Positions 50,951 through 64,000 of a stretch of 64,000 nucleotides of DNA are shown here, one piece after another (the first letter of the stretch is position 1; each line of letters begins with the position of its first letter). This stretch comes from Casuarius casuarius (taxonomy: Eukaryota > Chordata > Aves > Casuariiformes > Casuariidae). A program made the position numbers and the translations under genes. The stretch lies in NCBI GenBank assembly GCA_003342895.1, contig PTFA01000042.1, positions 1,790,921-1,854,920 on the forward strand. The letters are read 5' to 3'. The notes beneath the pieces were generated by a model. It was given only the letters and a program-made list of their open reading frames with translations, made no database searches and was not told the origin of the DNA.

Positions 50951-52658
50951 ACCAGGGGCTGGGAGAAAGGGGAGCAGAGTGCCTCAGGACCCCCACCCCC
51001 CAAGCCAGCTAAAGCTAGCTTTATTACTAAAAGAGCATAAAAAAAATAAATTTTACCAAGCTAAATACACTAACAGGCAGCTTAACATCCAAAGCAGAGA
51101 AACATTCACTTCATAAACCTGACCCAGCTGAACAACTAAGACTACTTCAGCAGTAGCTGGCCTTAGTCTAGTGTACCAGTGGTTTGAAAGACATTTAGAT
51201 GTATAAAGGAGCAAGATGCTTACTGACAAAAAATAAGAAGGGTTAACTATTACAAAAATACTTTTTCCCCTACTGCTTTGTCTCTACTTTTTTCCCCTGT
51301 TGTTTTAAACCATATTTCTTTACCCTTAAAATGTTTGCAAAAAAAGTAGTACAATGTAAGCTAAAAAGTGAACAACATCAGGAAAAAAATAAGCAGACTT
51401 AAGAATGTACTTCAAACTAACAGGATTCATGTGTTATTTTAGATATCTAAAATATATATGGCAAATAAGCACTACTTAAAGTGCATTATATCACCTTAAT
51501 AGTAAAATATGATTTCTTCTGATCACTATAAACCTTATTTGTTAAGAACCTACTACAAGCCCAATGATTGAAAGAAAATATGTATTGTGGTTCTAGATAC
51601 TCCATTTCAGCTCAAATATATGTATTTGCTTCTAACCTGTTACACTGGTCCAAAGTGCTAATGTCACTGAGCCAGCCCCACAGACAATAACAACAAGTAG
51701 CACAGGTCAAAAACAAAACAAAAAAAAGTTTTGCTCTCATATAGCAAGTAGGAAGCCACATGCTGAAAAACAGCATTTTCTTTCCTAGTACTGGTTTTCT
51801 AGTGGTGCATAATAAGAACAGGGCGCTGGGTGAACAGATTTGAGCTATGCTAGGTACAGGACAGGTTAAAAGAAGGGAGGTGAAAGGACACAAAATACAA
51901 AGGTCTCACTGCAAAGATACCAAAGATGACATCACAGTAACTAGTTACATAAAGTGCATCAAACATTAGATTAAAATAAGATCATGTTCAGGGTTTATTC
52001 ATGTCTGTCCTAACTGAAGAGATATTAAAAAGGCATGATTGCGTCAACTTGGGGACTATAGATACTAAGTCAGGTTTACCACACCTCTGCTTGCTAAAAG
52101 GAAGAAAAAAAGTCAGTGGTGGAGGGGGAAAACCCTTATTGTCAGTGCCATATCCTTCCCCTCCAGCATCCTTGCTCTTTATGATGTCTTTGCCACCCTG
52201 TTTCTCAATTAAGCAACAAAAACAATTTTAAATGCAGATTAAAGACTTAGTATAGTACAGAGTGCTCAGCCTCAAACAGTGAATATAGAGGTGACTACCT
52301 GTGGGAGGATGGAGAAGGGAGAACTAATATGCAACACCAAAAAGTTTTTCCTTTAATTTCTTTTGGTGGGAGAACAACAACTGAGGTTGCCTGAAGATGT
52401 TACCGGTATTTGTCATGGGGCCAGGGACAGATGAGATTTTTGTGTTAAGACTGTCTCCTTAGAAGTTGCTGATGGAAATGCTCTGTTCAGTTGGATCCAA
52501 AAAACCCTGAAGTCTCAGAAGCTTCACAGACCATTTATGCAGATGTACAAAAGATTAAGTTCTGGTTACAGAACTATTTGAAAATGTACACTAATTTACT
52601 TCTCAAACACATTATGTTTCTTCATCTTCCGCAGGCTTAGAAATCAGGAAATTGTGTG
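50951..52658 (-). other. CRYZL1 3' UTR and DONSON-CRYZL1 intergenic region
   Basis: No coding exon is seen. On the CRYZL1 strand candidate poly(A) hexamers lie at 52352-52357 (ATTAAA), 51994-51999 (AATAAA) and 51020-51025 (AATAAA). If the last is used, CRYZL1 transcription runs almost to the DONSON CpG island. The true end cannot be decided from sequence. Confidence 0.55.
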
Positions 52659-62726
<10,068 letters not shown>

Positions 62727-64000
62727 CTATTTCAGGAAAAAAAACAAAAACACACAGGTGGGGGGGGGAAAGGAGTGAGTTCCTGACATTTCACTGAGAA
62801 TAGTTTTTAGATTTTAATCAACGTCTAAAACATGAAAGAAAGCTGTAGGAGTCAAATCAACTACAAGTGTCATTATGATCCACTTCACAAAGGCAGTGTT
62901 CCAATGTGTGGCTCATAGCAATGATGAATTATTATAAATTATAAAATTAGGTGTGCATGTGTATGTATATATAAAGAATACATAAAATATATATAAATTA
63001 TAAAAAATAGTAGCTAGACCGAGTCAAAGTAGAGAAAGGTACTTGCTATTCTGAGAACAGTCAGGTGGCTTCTGCATTCCTGTGAGCTAATTCAAATACA
63101 AACATAACATTTAAACAGGAAAAAAAGAAAAGAAAAAAGAAAAGAAAAGACACCCCATTTCTACCATAACCTCCTGACAGAAGAGATCTAAGGAGGTCGC
63201 CTCTCCTCTTCATAATGAGGATTCTGACACAGAGGCTAGACAATGCGAGATCCAACCCATGAATTCTTAATTCTCTCTCTCCCTCTCTCTCTTCTACAGG
63301 TCAGAAACATTGCTCTTCACTCACTTCATAATCCATGGGTACAAATAGCTTCTGGAGGTTTTCAGAGAGAAGTCAATATAGCATTACTTGCCATCTGTTT
63401 TCTGCTGTCTCTACCTACAAGACTGCTAAGAGTTTCCCATTCTATCCACATGCTTAAATCCTGGGGAGATAACATTACTGAAGTACTTTGTAAACTAGGA
63501 ATCTCAAGTTCAAACTTTTTTTTTTTAATGTGGACAATTTATGTGACTTAAGAGGGAAGCTAGATACTGAGCTAGAAAACCATCACAGCCCAGCTGAAAG
63601 TCTGGCATAGAACTCCAGTAAGCACCATCCTCCTGAGGCACTAGAAAAGACAGCAAAAGTTTGGTCTGCCCCTTTAAACATAAGGATCAATCTGGATTGA
63701 ATCAAGGGAGCTATACAACAACAAAAGTGATCACTTGGGATCATTTATTAGTGTGCTGGAAAAGAATTCTAGGATCACCGTCACTGTGTGCCAGTAAATA
63801 CTACTTAGCACAGAGTATGCTATTGCGGGATAAGAACTATTTTCTATCTCTGTATATAATTAGAAGGCAGCACAGTCTTATAGCTTTTGTTTCCTTGGTC
63901 ATTGTTTCCTGAAAATTGCTTTCTCTAGCTTCTAGTCTGGTAGTTCTATTCCAGCTGTTAGTCCGGTCAGAAATGATGGTGGTCCTGAAATGAGTCAAAG
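62727..64000 (-). other. CRYZL1: CRYZL1 intron, continues beyond the window
   Basis: No further CRYZL1 exon could be found before the right edge. It contains A/T-rich tracts near 62930-63010, an A/G-rich tract near 63118-63150 and a TC-rich tract at about 63271-63297. Confidence 0.7.

Noticed and set aside
50703..51116. 137-codon plus-strand frame across the DONSON promoter, divergent to DONSON
   Set aside because: Open because of GC-rich, CpG-island sequence; Arg/Ala/Pro-rich and without recognisable domains. A divergent non-coding transcript is possible but not supported by sequence.
63243..63551. Plus-strand frame following a TC-rich tract and CTACAG acceptor-like site
   Set aside because: It lies antisense in a CRYZL1 intron; the peptide matches no family I know and no donor or partner exon is evident.

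Overview
This window is a stretch of nuclear DNA from a bird or close sauropsid. It holds spliced genes with GT-AG introns, a low density of interspersed repeats, a degraded CR1 LINE 3' end at about 57.93-58.11 kb, and remnants of old amniote palindromic repeats. Three genes can be recognised from their proteins, and they lie in the order SON (+), DONSON (-), CRYZL1 (-). This is the conserved vertebrate block that in human sits on chromosome 21. The species cannot be named from the sequence alone.

Layout. From 1 to 501 is the 3' part of SON intron 1; the first exon and promoter are outside the window. From 502 to 39332 are SON coding exons 2-12, with the 3' UTR running to a poly(A) signal at 40203. 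Exon 3 is a single coding block of 11.4 kb made almost entirely of degenerate and near-perfect tandem peptide repeats. It holds two RS-rich arrays around a long acidic and serine-rich array with a 90-bp period. From about 40.25 to 44.6 kb I see no gene. From 44622 to 50654 on the minus strand is a complete DONSON (nine coding exons, 536 residues), ending upstream in a CpG-island promoter at about 49.98-50.95 kb that carries E2F-like and YY1-like motifs. From about 51.0 kb to the right edge on the minus strand is the 3' two thirds of CRYZL1; its 5' exons are outside the window.

How the genes relate. SON is a nuclear-speckle splicing cofactor. DONSON is a replication factor needed to assemble the replicative helicase. 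CRYZL1 is a zeta-crystallin-like member of the medium-chain dehydrogenase/reductase family. They are neighbours by conserved synteny and do not form an operon or a pathway. SON and DONSON converge; DONSON and CRYZL1 are in tandem, with the CRYZL1 3' UTR reaching close to the DONSON promoter.

I found no sign of a wholly new biological system. The points most worth checking are: the very large repeat architecture of SON exon 3, in which RS and acidic repeats share a 'S-x-x-EK' anchor; several phase-compatible unannotated cassette exons in SON and CRYZL1; and a one-base reading-frame mismatch at the penultimate CRYZL1 exon.
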